From contig JAFWLB010000002.1 of assembly GCA_017514025.1 (NCBI GenBank), positions 250,346-314,345 of the forward strand: a stretch of DNA of 64,000 nt. The letters are read 5' to 3'. Positions within the stretch are counted from its first letter, which is position 1. Each line of letters starts with the position of its first letter. The position numbers were made by a program, and so were the translations under genes. Positions 51,088 through 59,619 of this stretch are shown piece by piece. The DNA comes from Candidatus Saccharimonadota bacterium (GTDB taxonomy: Bacteria > Patescibacteriota > Saccharimonadia > Saccharimonadales > Saccharimonadaceae). Under the pieces are notes generated by a model that ran no database searches, was not told the DNA's origin, and saw nothing but the letters and a program-made list of their open reading frames with translations.

Positions 51088-51660
51088 ATGATTGCGCATC
51101 TTTTTGGGAAAATTGAGGAAAAGTTTGGTAATTCGCTGATTTTGGATGTAAATGGGGTGGGGTACGAAGTGACAGTGCCGACGCCGGATTTTGAGAATTG
51201 TAGTTTGGGAGAGGAGCGAAAGTTTTATACTTATCATGCGGTGCGAGAAAATGCGGAGGAGTTGTATGGTTTTTCGTCTTTGGCGGCGAAAAAGATTTTT
51301 GAACTTTTGACGAGCGTGCAAGGGATTGGGCCGAAAGCGGCGATTGCGATTTTGTCTTTGGCGGAAGCGGAAGAAGTGCGGAATGCGATTGCGAATGCGG
51401 ATGCGAGCTTTATTGCGAAAGCTTCGGGGGTGGGAAAAAAGTCGGCAGAGCGGGTGATTGTGGATTTGTCGGATAAGGTGGGGATACCGTCGCATTATGG
51501 GGCGACAGAAGTACGAAAGAGCATAGGGGCGGAGCCGGATGAGGCGCTGGATGCGTTGATTGCGTTAGGTTTTCCTTTGAAAGAGGCGACGGCGGCTCTA
51601 GAAAAGGTGGATGCGGATTTGCCAGTAGAAGAGCGAGTGCGGCTAGCTTTGAAGGGATGA
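51088..51660 (+). CDS. ruvA: Holliday junction DNA helicase subunit RuvA
   Basis: A 190-residue junction-binding subunit: OB fold (MIAHLFGKIEEKFGNSLIL), helix-hairpin-helix motifs (LTSVQGIGPKAAIAIL; KASGVGKKSAERVIVDL) and the C-terminal domain that binds RuvB (ALDALIALGFPLKEATAAL). ruvB is not in the window. Normal length. Confidence 0.97.
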   Translation: MIAHLFGKIEEKFGNSLILDVNGVGYEVTVPTPDFENCSLGEERKFYTYHAVRENAEELYGFSSLAAKKIFELLTSVQGIGPKAAIAILSLAEAEEVRNAIANADASFIAKASGVGKKSAERVIVDLSDKVGIPSHYGATEVRKSIGAEPDEALDALIALGFPLKEATAALEKVDADLPVEERVRLALKG

Positions 51661-51730
51661 GAAAAACCCTTGAAAAGTTAGAAGAAGTGTGGTAAAATAA
51701 CAGGTAGTTTAGTAATAACAAAGGTAAAAT

Positions 51731-52192
51731 ATGAGTTTTTCGATTTTAAAAGAAATTGGTGATGCCCAGAAAAAGAAGGCCGTGGTGGATGTGCGCTCAG
51801 GTGATACCGTGAGAGTGACTCAGAAGATTAAGGAAGGAAATAAGTTCCGTTTGCAGACTTTTGAGGGAGTGGTGATTCGCGTGGAACGGAAAAATTCGCA
51901 CACTGAGCGGATTGTGGTGCGGAAGGTTACTTCTGGCGTAGGGGTGGAGAAGTCGTACTTGGTGCATTCGCCGCTAGTGGAAAAGATTGAAATTACCAAG
52001 CGGGCAAAGGTGCGACGAAACAATTTGTCGTATTTGCGTCAGCGGTCTGGTAAATCGGCACGTTTGGCTGGAAAAGATTTTGACCGAGCGGCAGTAAATG
52101 ACGTGACTGTAGAAGAGGAAGCTGAGCCGGCAGAGGCTCCAGCAGAAACTGCAGAGACGGAAGAAGAAAAGTCCGAAGAGACTAAGGCCTAA
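51731..52192 (+). CDS. rplS: Ribosomal protein bL19
   Basis: A 153-residue bL19 (DTVRVTQKIKEGNKFRLQTF; GVGVEKSYLVHSPLVEKIEI; KVRRNNLSYLRQRSGKSARL) with an added acidic tail of about 35 residues (EEEAEPAEAPAETAETEEEK), similar in character to the tail of bL25 in this window. It has its own leader with AAAGG. The stop overlaps the RNase HII gene by one base. Confidence 0.97.
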   Translation: MSFSILKEIGDAQKKKAVVDVRSGDTVRVTQKIKEGNKFRLQTFEGVVIRVERKNSHTERIVVRKVTSGVGVEKSYLVHSPLVEKIEITKRAKVRRNNLSYLRQRSGKSARLAGKDFDRAAVNDVTVEEEAEPAEAPAETAETEEEKSEETKA

Positions 52193-53175
52193 TGGCAATA
52201 CTAGGAATAGATGAGGTGGGGCGCGGACCCTTGGCGGGTCCGCTTGTTGTGGGGGCGGTGATTTTGCCAGAAAAGAGGTCAAAATGGGTGGAAGAATTAA
52301 GGGATTCTAAACAAATTAAACCTAGGCGAAGGAAAGAACTGGCTTGGACGATCAATAAATATGCGGAGGCGGTAGGTTTGGGCTGGGTAGAGTCAGACGA
52401 AATTGATCGGATGGGGATGATGGAAGCTTTGAGATTGGCGACGAGACGAGCAGTGGAGGAGGTGCAGGCCCAAAAGAAGGCGTTTTCGGAGATTGTGATC
52501 GATGGAAATATAAACTTTTTGGAGGGGACGAGGCTGGCGCCATATACGACGACGGTGATAAGAGGAGATGATTTGATCAGGGAAGTTTCGGCTGCTTCTA
52601 TTGTGGCGAAGGTGGCACGGGATGACTATATGATAGAGTTGGGAGAAAAATATCCGGAATACGGTTTTGAACAACATATGGGATATGGGACGGAGATGCA
52701 CCGGATGAGGATGCGGGAATTTGGGCTGTGCCCGGAGCATCGGCGATTGGTGAAATTGGTATACGAAATTGCTAAGCGAGAGGGGGAAGATCTGAGTCAA
52801 GTTTGGACGAAGGAAAAACAGAAAAATACGACTGAGATTGGGAAAAAGGCCGAGCGAGCAGTGGCGGAATATTTGAAGGAACACGGACATATGATTATCG
52901 CACAGAATTTTAAAAATAAGTATTGCGAGATTGATTTGGTGTCGGTGGACGTGATGACCGGTAAAATCTTTTTTACGGAAGTGAAATACCGGAAAGATGA
53001 TGGGCGCGGAGGGGGGCTAGAAGCGGTGGATAAGACAAAACAGGAACAGATGGGGTTTGCGGCGGAAATGTTTTTGAAGAAAAATCGGAAGTTTAAGGAA
53101 TATGATCCGATTTTGACGGTGGCGGATGTAGCGGGGGAAGATTTTGTGGTGCGAGATTGGGTGCCGGTGATTTAA
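52192..53175 (+). CDS. rnhB: Fusion: ribonuclease HII + YraN-family nuclease
   Basis: A 327-residue protein. Residues 1-200 are RNase HII, which removes ribonucleotides and RNA from DNA hybrids: catalytic Asp-Glu in GIDEVGRGPLAGP, Asp in EIVIDGNINF, and VAKVARDDYM. Residues about 212-327 are a YraN/UPF0102 domain: IGKKAERAVAEYLKEHGHMI, CEIDLVSVD and FTEVKYRK carry the restriction-endonuclease-like core. rplS-rnhB-yraN are neighbours in many bacteria; here the last two are one polypeptide. Confidence 0.95.
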   Translation: MAILGIDEVGRGPLAGPLVVGAVILPEKRSKWVEELRDSKQIKPRRRKELAWTINKYAEAVGLGWVESDEIDRMGMMEALRLATRRAVEEVQAQKKAFSEIVIDGNINFLEGTRLAPYTTTVIRGDDLIREVSAASIVAKVARDDYMIELGEKYPEYGFEQHMGYGTEMHRMRMREFGLCPEHRRLVKLVYEIAKREGEDLSQVWTKEKQKNTTEIGKKAERAVAEYLKEHGHMIIAQNFKNKYCEIDLVSVDVMTGKIFFTEVKYRKDDGRGGGLEAVDKTKQEQMGFAAEMFLKKNRKFKEYDPILTVADVAGEDFVVRDWVPVI

Positions 53176-53196
53176 TGATTGGAGAAGGTTGGTTTT

Positions 53197-54186
53197 TTAG
53201 ACGTTGAATTTGAATTCGACGACGTCGCCGTCTTGCATGATGTAAGTTTTACCCTCGGTGCGGAGTTTGCCGGCGGCTCGCACTGCCTGCTCGGAGCCGA
53301 GGGTGGCTAGGTCATCATAATTACAAATAGATGCGGCGATAAAACCCCTTTCGAAATCGGTGTGGATGGTGCCGGCGGCTTCGGGGGCGGTGGAGCCGCG
53401 TTTGATAGTCCAGGCTCGGCACTCTTTTTTACCGGCGGTGAGGAAACTTTGCAATCCTAGAGTTTCGTAGGCGGCTTTGATCAGTTCCTCTAGAGCGTCG
53501 TGGTTTACGCCGTAACTTGCTAGGAATTCTTTGCGCTCGGCATGGTCCATGCCAGACATTTCCTCCTCTAATTTGGCATTGACGAAAATCGCTTGGCTAG
53601 GGGAGACTAGTTGCTTAAGTTTGCTTTGCAAGGTTTTGTCGGTGAGACCATCCTCGTCTACGTTGAACATATAGATGACGGGTTTGTCGGTGAGGTAGGG
53701 GATAAATTCGTCCTCGGGGGATTTTTTGCGTTTGGTGGCGATTTTTTCGCGCGTTTCGTCGTCGGCGAGCTGGAGTTCTAAGTTGATGATGTCGATGTCG
53801 TCTTTGGCTTGATTTATAATGTTGTCTTCGGGTTTGTTGTCGGCTCTTACTATATCGCTTGATTTAAAGGCGCGGACGACGTGGCAGATGGCTTGGCATT
53901 CGCGGATGTGGGCGAGGAATTTATTCCCTAGTCCTTCGCCTTTGGAGGCGCCTTGGACGAGGCCGGCGATGTCGACGAATTCGACGGTGGCGGGAACTAT
54001 CTTGTCGGTATCGTAGATTTTGGCGAGAATGTCGAGACGTTCATCAGGAACGGGAACGATACCGACATTTGGCTCGATGGTAGCAAAAGGGTAGTTGGCG
54101 GCGAGAGCGCCAGCATTGGTGAGAGCGTTAAATAATGTGGACTTCCCGACGTTCGGGAGGCCTATGATGCCGATTTTCAAGTTCAT
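53197..54186 (-). CDS. ychF: Ribosome-associated ATPase YchF (Obg family)
   Basis: A 329-residue OLA1/YchF NTPase. P-loop [20 protein letters not shown]2/G3 region [20 protein letters not shown], the atypical G4 (MFNVDEDGL, giving ATP preference in this family) and a TGS domain with [19 protein letters not shown] and [15 protein letters not shown]. Shorter than usual (about 360). A minus-strand TATAAT lies 7 bases before ATG. Confidence 0.97.
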   Translation of the reverse strand: MNLKIGIIGLPNVGKSTLFNALTNAGALAANYPFATIEPNVGIVPVPDERLDILAKIYDTDKIVPATVEFVDIAGLVQGASKGEGLGNKFLAHIRECQAICHVVRAFKSSDIVRADNKPEDNIINQAKDDIDIINLELQLADDETREKIATKRKKSPEDEFIPYLTDKPVIYMFNVDEDGLTDKTLQSKLKQLVSPSQAIFVNAKLEEEMSGMDHAERKEFLASYGVNHDALEELIKAAYETLGLQSFLTAGKKECRAWTIKRGSTAPEAAGTIHTDFERGFIAASICNYDDLATLGSEQAVRAAGKLRTEGKTYIMQDGDVVEFKFNV

Positions 54187-54211
54187 ATCTGTAATTATAC
54201 CATATTTATGG

Positions 54212-54236
54212 AAAAAGCGGGGCCTAGGGCCCCGCT
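54212..54236 (-). terminator. Rho-independent terminator
   Basis: On the minus strand AGCGGGGC-cta-GGCCCCGCT forms a stem of at least 7 bp, followed by TTTTT (54212-54216), 3 bases after the stop of the 125-aa gene. Confidence 0.9.
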
Positions 54237-54239
54237 GGG

Positions 54240-54617
54240 TTAAAGACGTTTCGGGGTTTTGTATGATTTGTGTGGATCTTTTTTGAAATCACGATAGAGA
54301 CGAGCGTTGATGGTGGGGTTTTTGCCCCAAACTAGCTTGGTGATTTCACGATTGTGACGCCCGGTTGTTTTGCCGACGACAATAGCGATGTCTTCGAGCG
54401 AACGGCCGGATTCTTCAAGTTGTTTGGCCATTTCTGGCTCTACGATATAGTGAAGCAGAGGCGCGCCGGGTTCGAAGGCCGGTGCCTCCGGCAGAGGGTC
54501 AGTACTGGGTGGAAAAGTCCACATTTGGCCTGAGCAAGATTCATAAAGACAGACTGTTGAGTCAGTCAAATTTATGAAGCTAGCGGAGAGCCGATCGTGT
54601 ATATAGTTAACACTCAT
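54240..54617 (-). CDS. Small soluble protein, unknown (125 aa)
   Basis: A 125-residue protein (MSVNYIHDRLSASF...) with a central proline-rich stretch and a C-terminal segment that could be a helix-turn-helix (LEESGRSLEDIAIVVGKTTG) followed by a basic end (RLYRDFKKDPHKSYKTPKRL). This suggests DNA binding but is not proven. It has TATAAT, a leader of about 40 bases, a very strong AGGAGG and a terminator, so it is a single-gene transcript with good expression. Confidence 0.75.
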   Translation of the reverse strand: MSVNYIHDRLSASFINLTDSTVCLYESCSGQMWTFPPSTDPLPEAPAFEPGAPLLHYIVEPEMAKQLEESGRSLEDIAIVVGKTTGRHNREITKLVWGKNPTINARLYRDFKKDPHKSYKTPKRL

Positions 54618-54754
54618 TATTTTCCTCCTAAGGTAAGGTACGGTCCGAAACGTCCCTCTATTATATCACACTAATGGTAAAAAAGCAAGGGTGGTGGCTG
54701 AGGGGCTGGTCTGAACTAGTTGGGTTTTAGGGGAGAGTGTGGTAAACTAGAAAC

Positions 54755-55735
54755 ATGACGGAGCAAGTGCGGAAACGGCATTTTGGAGGGTGGATTTTGC
54801 TAATGGCTTTGATTGTAATAGGGGTGGGAGTGTATTTGAACCGAGAGCCGATTTATGAATATTATCGGGGAGTGACTTATCAGCCATCTAGCGAAATGGC
54901 AAGGATTAGGACTGACTTGCAATTGACAGAGCGGGGGACGAGTTTGTTTAATACGGCGCAGCCGGCTTTGGAAGAGGCGACGGAGTTTAATGCGTATTGC
55001 CGAGATGGAGAAACAGAGACAGCGGTACTGGGGTGTTATGTGGGTGGGAATATCCATGTTTACAACATTACGGACGAGCGGTTAAATGGGATTCGGGAGC
55101 TGACGACGGCGCATGAGCTTTTGCACGCAAAGTGGGCGCGGATGAGTGAGAAAGAAAAAGTAGCATTAGTGGAGCCGCTGACGCGGGTATTTGAGGAAAA
55201 TCAGGATTTTCTGGGGAATGAAATTGATAACTATGATGTCAATGAAAAACAAGAAGAGCTGTATGTGCGAGCGGGGACAGAGGTGAAGAATTTGCCGGCG
55301 GTTTTGGAAAAGCACTATGCGGAGATTTTTCGGGATCAGGATTTGATTGTGGATTTTTATGATAGTTATATTGAGGTGTTTAGGGCGCTCGCGGCGGAGA
55401 TGGATGGGCTAAAGGCAGAGATGGATGCGATTGGTGAAGAGGTGAATGCGAAAATTGCGGAGTATGAACAGAGGGCGGCACAATTAAACGCGGATATTGT
55501 GAGTTTTAATAGCTGTGCGGAGGTGGCGGGATGTTTTGAGAGAGAGGAGGATTTTTACGAGCGGAGAGAGGCGCTAGTAGCGGAACAGCTGGCGCTTGAG
55601 GAGATGTATGAGGAAATAAATAGTTTGGTGGCGGATTACAATGTGAAGGTGGAGATTTATAATGCGGATGTTTTGGAGAAGGAAAAATTGAATACGATTA
55701 TCAATTCGGCGGCGAAACCGCAGGAGATAGAGTGA
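54755..55735 (+). CDS. Membrane-anchored HExxH metallopeptidase-like protein
   Basis: A 326-residue protein with one N-terminal helix (GWILLMALIVIGVGVYL) and an extracytoplasmic part. The zinc motif HELLH lies in TTAHELLHAKW (about residue 121), with possible third ligands in EKQEELYVRAGTE. A long helical coiled-coil region (about 205-310) with two cysteines follows. A secreted-side protease or a regulatory relative is likely. TAAACT lies 7 bases before ATG. Its stop overlaps the nuclease gene start. Confidence 0.8.
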   Translation: MTEQVRKRHFGGWILLMALIVIGVGVYLNREPIYEYYRGVTYQPSSEMARIRTDLQLTERGTSLFNTAQPALEEATEFNAYCRDGETETAVLGCYVGGNIHVYNITDERLNGIRELTTAHELLHAKWARMSEKEKVALVEPLTRVFEENQDFLGNEIDNYDVNEKQEELYVRAGTEVKNLPAVLEKHYAEIFRDQDLIVDFYDSYIEVFRALAAEMDGLKAEMDAIGEEVNAKIAEYEQRAAQLNADIVSFNSCAEVAGCFEREEDFYERREALVAEQLALEEMYEEINSLVADYNVKVEIYNADVLEKEKLNTIINSAAKPQEIE

Positions 55736-56457
55736 AATTAAAGGGGCGGAGACTGGCGGTAGTGGGATTTGTTTTGGCGGCGGTAGTGGTGTGGCTGGTG
55801 GTGAATCCGGCGAGCTATGACTCGGTTTTTGTGGCGTCTGGAGATAGTGGGGCGGACTATGCAGCGGAGGCGGTGACGGAGCCGGACGTTAATTCCCCGT
55901 TGGCGACGGAGATTTTGGAGAAGCTAGAGGTAAAGGGGCGGGCGCCGAAGACGGGATATTCGCGAGATCAGTTTTATAATGGCTGGCCGACGGTGGATGG
56001 GTGTTCGCTTCGGCAGAGGATTATCAAGCGGGAGTTTGGGGAGACAGCGGTGCTGGATGGGTGTAATGTGCTGGCGGGGGAGTATGACGAGCCGTATACG
56101 GGGGAGCATTTGAAGTTTACGGAGCGGGAGCAGATTAGCAAGGGCATTCAGATAGATCATGTGGTGGCGCTGTCTGATGCATGGCAAAAGGGGGCGCAGT
56201 ATTTTGAGGCTGCGACGCGGTATGCGATTGCGACGGATCCGTTGAACTTGTTGGCGGTGGATGCGTCGGCGAATCAGGGGAAGTCGGACGGAGATGCGGC
56301 GACGTGGTTACCGCCGAACAAGAAGTTTCGCTGTCAGTATGTGGCGAGGCAGGTGTCCGTGAAATATAAATATGGGATGTGGGTGACTTCGGCTGAGAAA
56401 GAGGCGATTAAGGGGGTTCTAGCTAATTGCCCGCAAGAGCCAGCGGTGGGCGTGTAA
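55732..56457 (+). CDS. Secreted HNH-type (DUF1524-like) nuclease
   Basis: A 241-residue protein starting at GTG 55732, overlapping the previous stop. A signal anchor (LAVVGFVLAAVVVWLVVNPA) is followed by a catalytic domain with the DUF1524/GmrSD-C-like pattern: IQIDHVVALSDAW, DPLNLLAVDASANQGKSD and ATWLPPNKKFRCQYVARQ. Such domains cut DNA with a beta-beta-alpha metal site. Being exported, it could degrade external DNA for nucleotide uptake. It is coupled to the HExxH protein gene. Confidence 0.88.
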   Translation: MKLKGRRLAVVGFVLAAVVVWLVVNPASYDSVFVASGDSGADYAAEAVTEPDVNSPLATEILEKLEVKGRAPKTGYSRDQFYNGWPTVDGCSLRQRIIKREFGETAVLDGCNVLAGEYDEPYTGEHLKFTEREQISKGIQIDHVVALSDAWQKGAQYFEAATRYAIATDPLNLLAVDASANQGKSDGDAATWLPPNKKFRCQYVARQVSVKYKYGMWVTSAEKEAIKGVLANCPQEPAVGV

Positions 56458-56514
56458 TTATATATAGGGAGATATTTGTAGCATAATAAACTTCAGAAAG
56501 GAGTTTTATGCGTT

Positions 56515-57351
56515 ATGCGAAAAATTGAGAAGCAGGTGGGGGAATATTTGCAATATTGTGAAAAAGTGAGGGGGATGAGCGGGACGACGCTGCACGCCAA
56601 ACGGAATGTGCTGGAGAGGTTTGTGCGGGTGACTGGGTTGGCCGATTTGGGGGAGCTGACGAACGAGGTGTTTAATGGGTGGGTTTCTGAACTAAATGAG
56701 CGGGGCGTGGCGCCGAGGTCTATCAACACATATAATGCGGTGATACTAGCGATGGTGCGGTATTATCGGGGAGTGGGGGTGGAGGTGCCTTTGCAGTTGT
56801 CTCTGGTGGGGAAATTGCGGGAGGGGGAGGTGCGGCGGCGGTTTTATACTGCGGATGAGGTGGAAACGGCGATTTCTTACGCGAGTTTTGAGACGGGGCT
56901 GATGATCCGGATTATGTTTGAGACGGGGATGCGGATTGCGGAGTTGACGCACCTCAAGGTATCTGATTTTACAGGGCGGAGAATTCAGTTTATAGGGAAG
57001 GGGCGGAAGCCGCGAGAAGTGTATATTCGGGAGGATACTTTGAGAGAAGTTTGTGAATTTATGCAAGAGAGGGGGCTGGTGTCAGGGTATTTGTTTGCGA
57101 CTTTGAACGGAGAGCCGCCGACGGTGGCGACGGTGCGGAAGAGGCTTAGGAGGCCGTTTTTTAAGGCTGGATTTGATGATTTTTATCCGCACGCGCTGAG
57201 ACATTCGTTTGCGACGAGGCTGCAGTTAAAGGGGGCGAGTGTGTTTGAGATCAAAGAAATGATTGGGCATGAATCGGTGGCGACGACGGAGCGGTATTTG
57301 CATGGGTTTGAGGGGAGGATGATGGAGTTGTTTGATAAGTATGCGGGGTAG
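56515..57351 (+). CDS. Tyrosine recombinase (XerC/XerD-like)
   Basis: A 278-residue integrase-family recombinase. The N-terminal SAM-like DNA-binding domain covers about residues 1-90. All catalytic residues are visible: Arg in FETGMRIAELTH, Lys in IGKGRKPREV, HxxR in HALRHSFATRL, His in IGHESVATTERY and that Tyr as nucleophile. It could be the chromosome-dimer resolvase or a mobile-element integrase; no dif site or partner was identified. AGGAG lies 11 bases before this ATG and 4 bases before an ATG opening a 6-codon frame. Confidence 0.93.
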   Translation: MRKIEKQVGEYLQYCEKVRGMSGTTLHAKRNVLERFVRVTGLADLGELTNEVFNGWVSELNERGVAPRSINTYNAVILAMVRYYRGVGVEVPLQLSLVGKLREGEVRRRFYTADEVETAISYASFETGLMIRIMFETGMRIAELTHLKVSDFTGRRIQFIGKGRKPREVYIREDTLREVCEFMQERGLVSGYLFATLNGEPPTVATVRKRLRRPFFKAGFDDFYPHALRHSFATRLQLKGASVFEIKEMIGHESVATTERYLHGFEGRMMELFDKYAG

Positions 57352-57405
57352 GGGTTGTTTTGGCTTTGGGTTTTTTGCTTGGCGGCCGTGGTGTATAATA
57401 AAAGT

Positions 57406-58314
57406 ATGAACGTTTTGGAATATGCTAAAGGGGTGGAAAAATTGGTGGGTCCGATGATGGTGGGGAAGACGCACTATCTGCAGACGCGGCTAGCTAAGTT
57501 GCCGGTGTTTTTGCAGCGAAAGATTGTGACTTCTGCTTCGGCGAAGGCAGGGAAAATGCCGTTTGTGGTGGAGCCGTATTGTACCTTTTTGTTTTATGAG
57601 ATACCGGAGCCGGCTAGGGTGGAGAAGTTTATGCCAGAGGGGTTTGTGCCGGCGAAATCTAGTGTTTTTGCGGGGGATAAAGAGAAATATTACGGGATTG
57701 TGTCGATGTTTCGGATCCATACGAGTGTGTTTTGGGGTGCGAGGGCGGAGTATTATTTGGTGGCGGAGAATACTTCTACGGGGCTGTTGTCGTGGGTGAT
57801 GATGGACTATATTAGCGATACGATTAGCTATGACGAGGCGCATGGGCTAAAGTCGCCGGATTGCGTGGGGGCGGTGATGACGACGACTTGTGAGGGGGAT
57901 TTTGTGTGCGAGATGCGGAGTTTGGATGGTGCGAAGAAAGTGGAGTGTACGGCGTCTTTGCTGGGGGCTAAGATGCGGCCGCTGAATCAGCGGCTGTGGA
58001 TAGAGGGGAATACCTCGATCGCTTATGGGCGGCTGGCGGGGGAGCCGGATGGGGATTTGTTTTCTTTAACGTTTTTCCCGGAGGAGATGGCTGCGGCTTT
58101 GGATGTGCCTTTGAAAGATGTGGCGCATTATGGTGTGTCTAGTTCTAGGACAGGTCGTTTTGGAGCGGTATTAGATAGAGTGGTCAGCTTTCCGTTTGCG
58201 CAGCATATGCTGTCTGATTCGCCGGGGCAACAGACGAGTTATGGCTCGGAGGAAGCTTTAAGGGCCGCGGTGATGGGCGTGGATTTTAAGAAGATTAGGA
58301 CGTTGGGGAAGTAG
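57406..58314 (+). CDS. Hypothetical protein, 302 aa
   Basis: A soluble protein starting MNVLEYAKGVEKLVGPMM; the start is set by TATAAT at 57394-57399, 6 bases upstream. The central part has many beta strands (FVVEPYCTFLFYEIPEP; GIVSMFRIHTSVFWGARAEYY; FVCEMRSLDGAKKVEC), weakly reminiscent of acetoacetate-decarboxylase-like folds. I do not recognise the family with confidence. It separates the recombinase from the ATPase-RloB pair. Confidence 0.7.
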   Translation: MNVLEYAKGVEKLVGPMMVGKTHYLQTRLAKLPVFLQRKIVTSASAKAGKMPFVVEPYCTFLFYEIPEPARVEKFMPEGFVPAKSSVFAGDKEKYYGIVSMFRIHTSVFWGARAEYYLVAENTSTGLLSWVMMDYISDTISYDEAHGLKSPDCVGAVMTTTCEGDFVCEMRSLDGAKKVECTASLLGAKMRPLNQRLWIEGNTSIAYGRLAGEPDGDLFSLTFFPEEMAAALDVPLKDVAHYGVSSSRTGRFGAVLDRVVSFPFAQHMLSDSPGQQTSYGSEEALRAAVMGVDFKKIRTLGK

Positions 58315-58351
58315 CAGTATAACTTAATTTTGCGCAATTTTTTGCGTATTA

Positions 58352-58380
58352 TTGACTTATTTGTAAAAATTTGATACAAT
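58352..58380 (+). promoter_or_regulatory. Promoter of the ATPase-RloB pair
   Basis: TTGACT (58352-58357), a 17-base spacer and TACAAT (58375-58380); ATG 58387 follows after 6 bases, so the transcript should be leaderless. A short hairpin CGCAA..TTGCG lies just upstream (about 58333-58346). Confidence 0.85.
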
Positions 58381-58386
58381 TAAGTT

Positions 58387-59619
58387 ATGATACACTCAAT
58401 TAAGGTCAAAAATTATTTCTCTATTGGGGGAGAAGTCAATTTAAATTTTGATGCAAAGGAAGGTGGCATTACTGCGCCGGAGCTTTATTTAGATGCTCCG
58501 CTTGGCAGAAAAACCACAAAAATTGCCTTTATTGGTGGTCCGAATGCGTCTGGAAAGACTAGCATCCTTAGGGCATTATCGTTTGTGAAAAAGATAATTA
58601 CTGAGCCGCTTACGGCGAAAGATCCTTCTCGTCTAGACTATATGCGGTTTTTGGGAAACGATCCGAAGAAGGAATCTAGTATTGAAGTTTGTTTCTCGAT
58701 TGACACTAAAAGAATCTACGATTACAAGGTTGTTTTTACCTTTAGGCGGATTTTGGAAGAGCAGCTTGATATTACTGAGAAAGTTGAAAAACGCTCGTCT
58801 ACCACGAATGTCTTCAAGAGAAAGTGGGAAAACGATAAATATGTTGTCAATATAGCAAATAGTATCCCGAATATTAAGAAGATTATTGGTATTGGAGACT
58901 TGCTGGATACTGAGAATAACAGATGTAACTCTTTTATCGCAGTTACGTCAAACATGGATTCTATAAACGGAATTTTGCGGGAAGTTTCAATCTTCTGGGA
59001 TAATTTGGTCACTAATGTTTCCCCGCTTACTGTCAACGATTCTGTGTCCATGAATGCTCATAGGGTACTGGAAAAATACAGGGAAGGTTCGCCGATTAAA
59101 GAAAAGGCAAAATCTTTGCTGAAAGAGATGGACATAGGCTATGAATCATTTTTTGAGTTCAAGGGGCCTGGGGATGATTCTCCTGTTGCATACGGCATCA
59201 GGCATGTTTATCCAAAAAGTGGAGTTTTTGACATTTTGTCGCCAGTTGAATCAACTGGCACGCAGAGGTTGATTAGTATAATTGACGACATAGCGACTGC
59301 TCTGTTAGTAGAAAAAGGTGGGGTAGCGATTTTGGACGATATGGACGCTTTTATACATCCAGATCTTTATGAAAAACTGGTTAATTATTTTATGTCGCCA
59401 TCGCTAAACAAAAATAATACCCAGTTGATTTTATGTTCGCACAATTATACGACTTTGAATGAACTAGACAAGCAACAGATTTTCTTGGCGGAACGGAATG
59501 ATGCTGGCGAGACGGAAGCTTGGAGGTTGGACGAGGTAGAGGGTGTGCAGGCAAGAGATAATTTTTATGCACGCTATATGGCTGGAGCTTATGGTGCTGT
59601 GCCGCGAGAGGATAGGTAG
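58387..59619 (+). CDS. AAA15-family ABC-type ATPase (AbiLi/RloA-like)
   Basis: A 410-residue SMC/OLD-type ATPase. Walker A is IGGPNASGKTS (about residues 49-59), an ABC signature-like ESTGTQR lies near 287, Walker B AILDDMDAFIHP near 315 and the H-loop LILCSHNYTTL near 350. The layout fits AAA_15 ATPases of abortive-infection systems (AbiLi, RloA; related to AriA of PARIS), which sense phage proteins and release a toxic partner. Codon use is less G-biased than the core genes, suggesting acquisition. The stop overlaps the partner by one base (TAGTG). Confidence 0.9.
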   Translation: MIHSIKVKNYFSIGGEVNLNFDAKEGGITAPELYLDAPLGRKTTKIAFIGGPNASGKTSILRALSFVKKIITEPLTAKDPSRLDYMRFLGNDPKKESSIEVCFSIDTKRIYDYKVVFTFRRILEEQLDITEKVEKRSSTTNVFKRKWENDKYVVNIANSIPNIKKIIGIGDLLDTENNRCNSFIAVTSNMDSINGILREVSIFWDNLVTNVSPLTVNDSVSMNAHRVLEKYREGSPIKEKAKSLLKEMDIGYESFFEFKGPGDDSPVAYGIRHVYPKSGVFDILSPVESTGTQRLISIIDDIATALLVEKGGVAILDDMDAFIHPDLYEKLVNYFMSPSLNKNNTQLILCSHNYTTLNELDKQQIFLAERNDAGETEAWRLDEVEGVQARDNFYARYMAGAYGAVPREDR

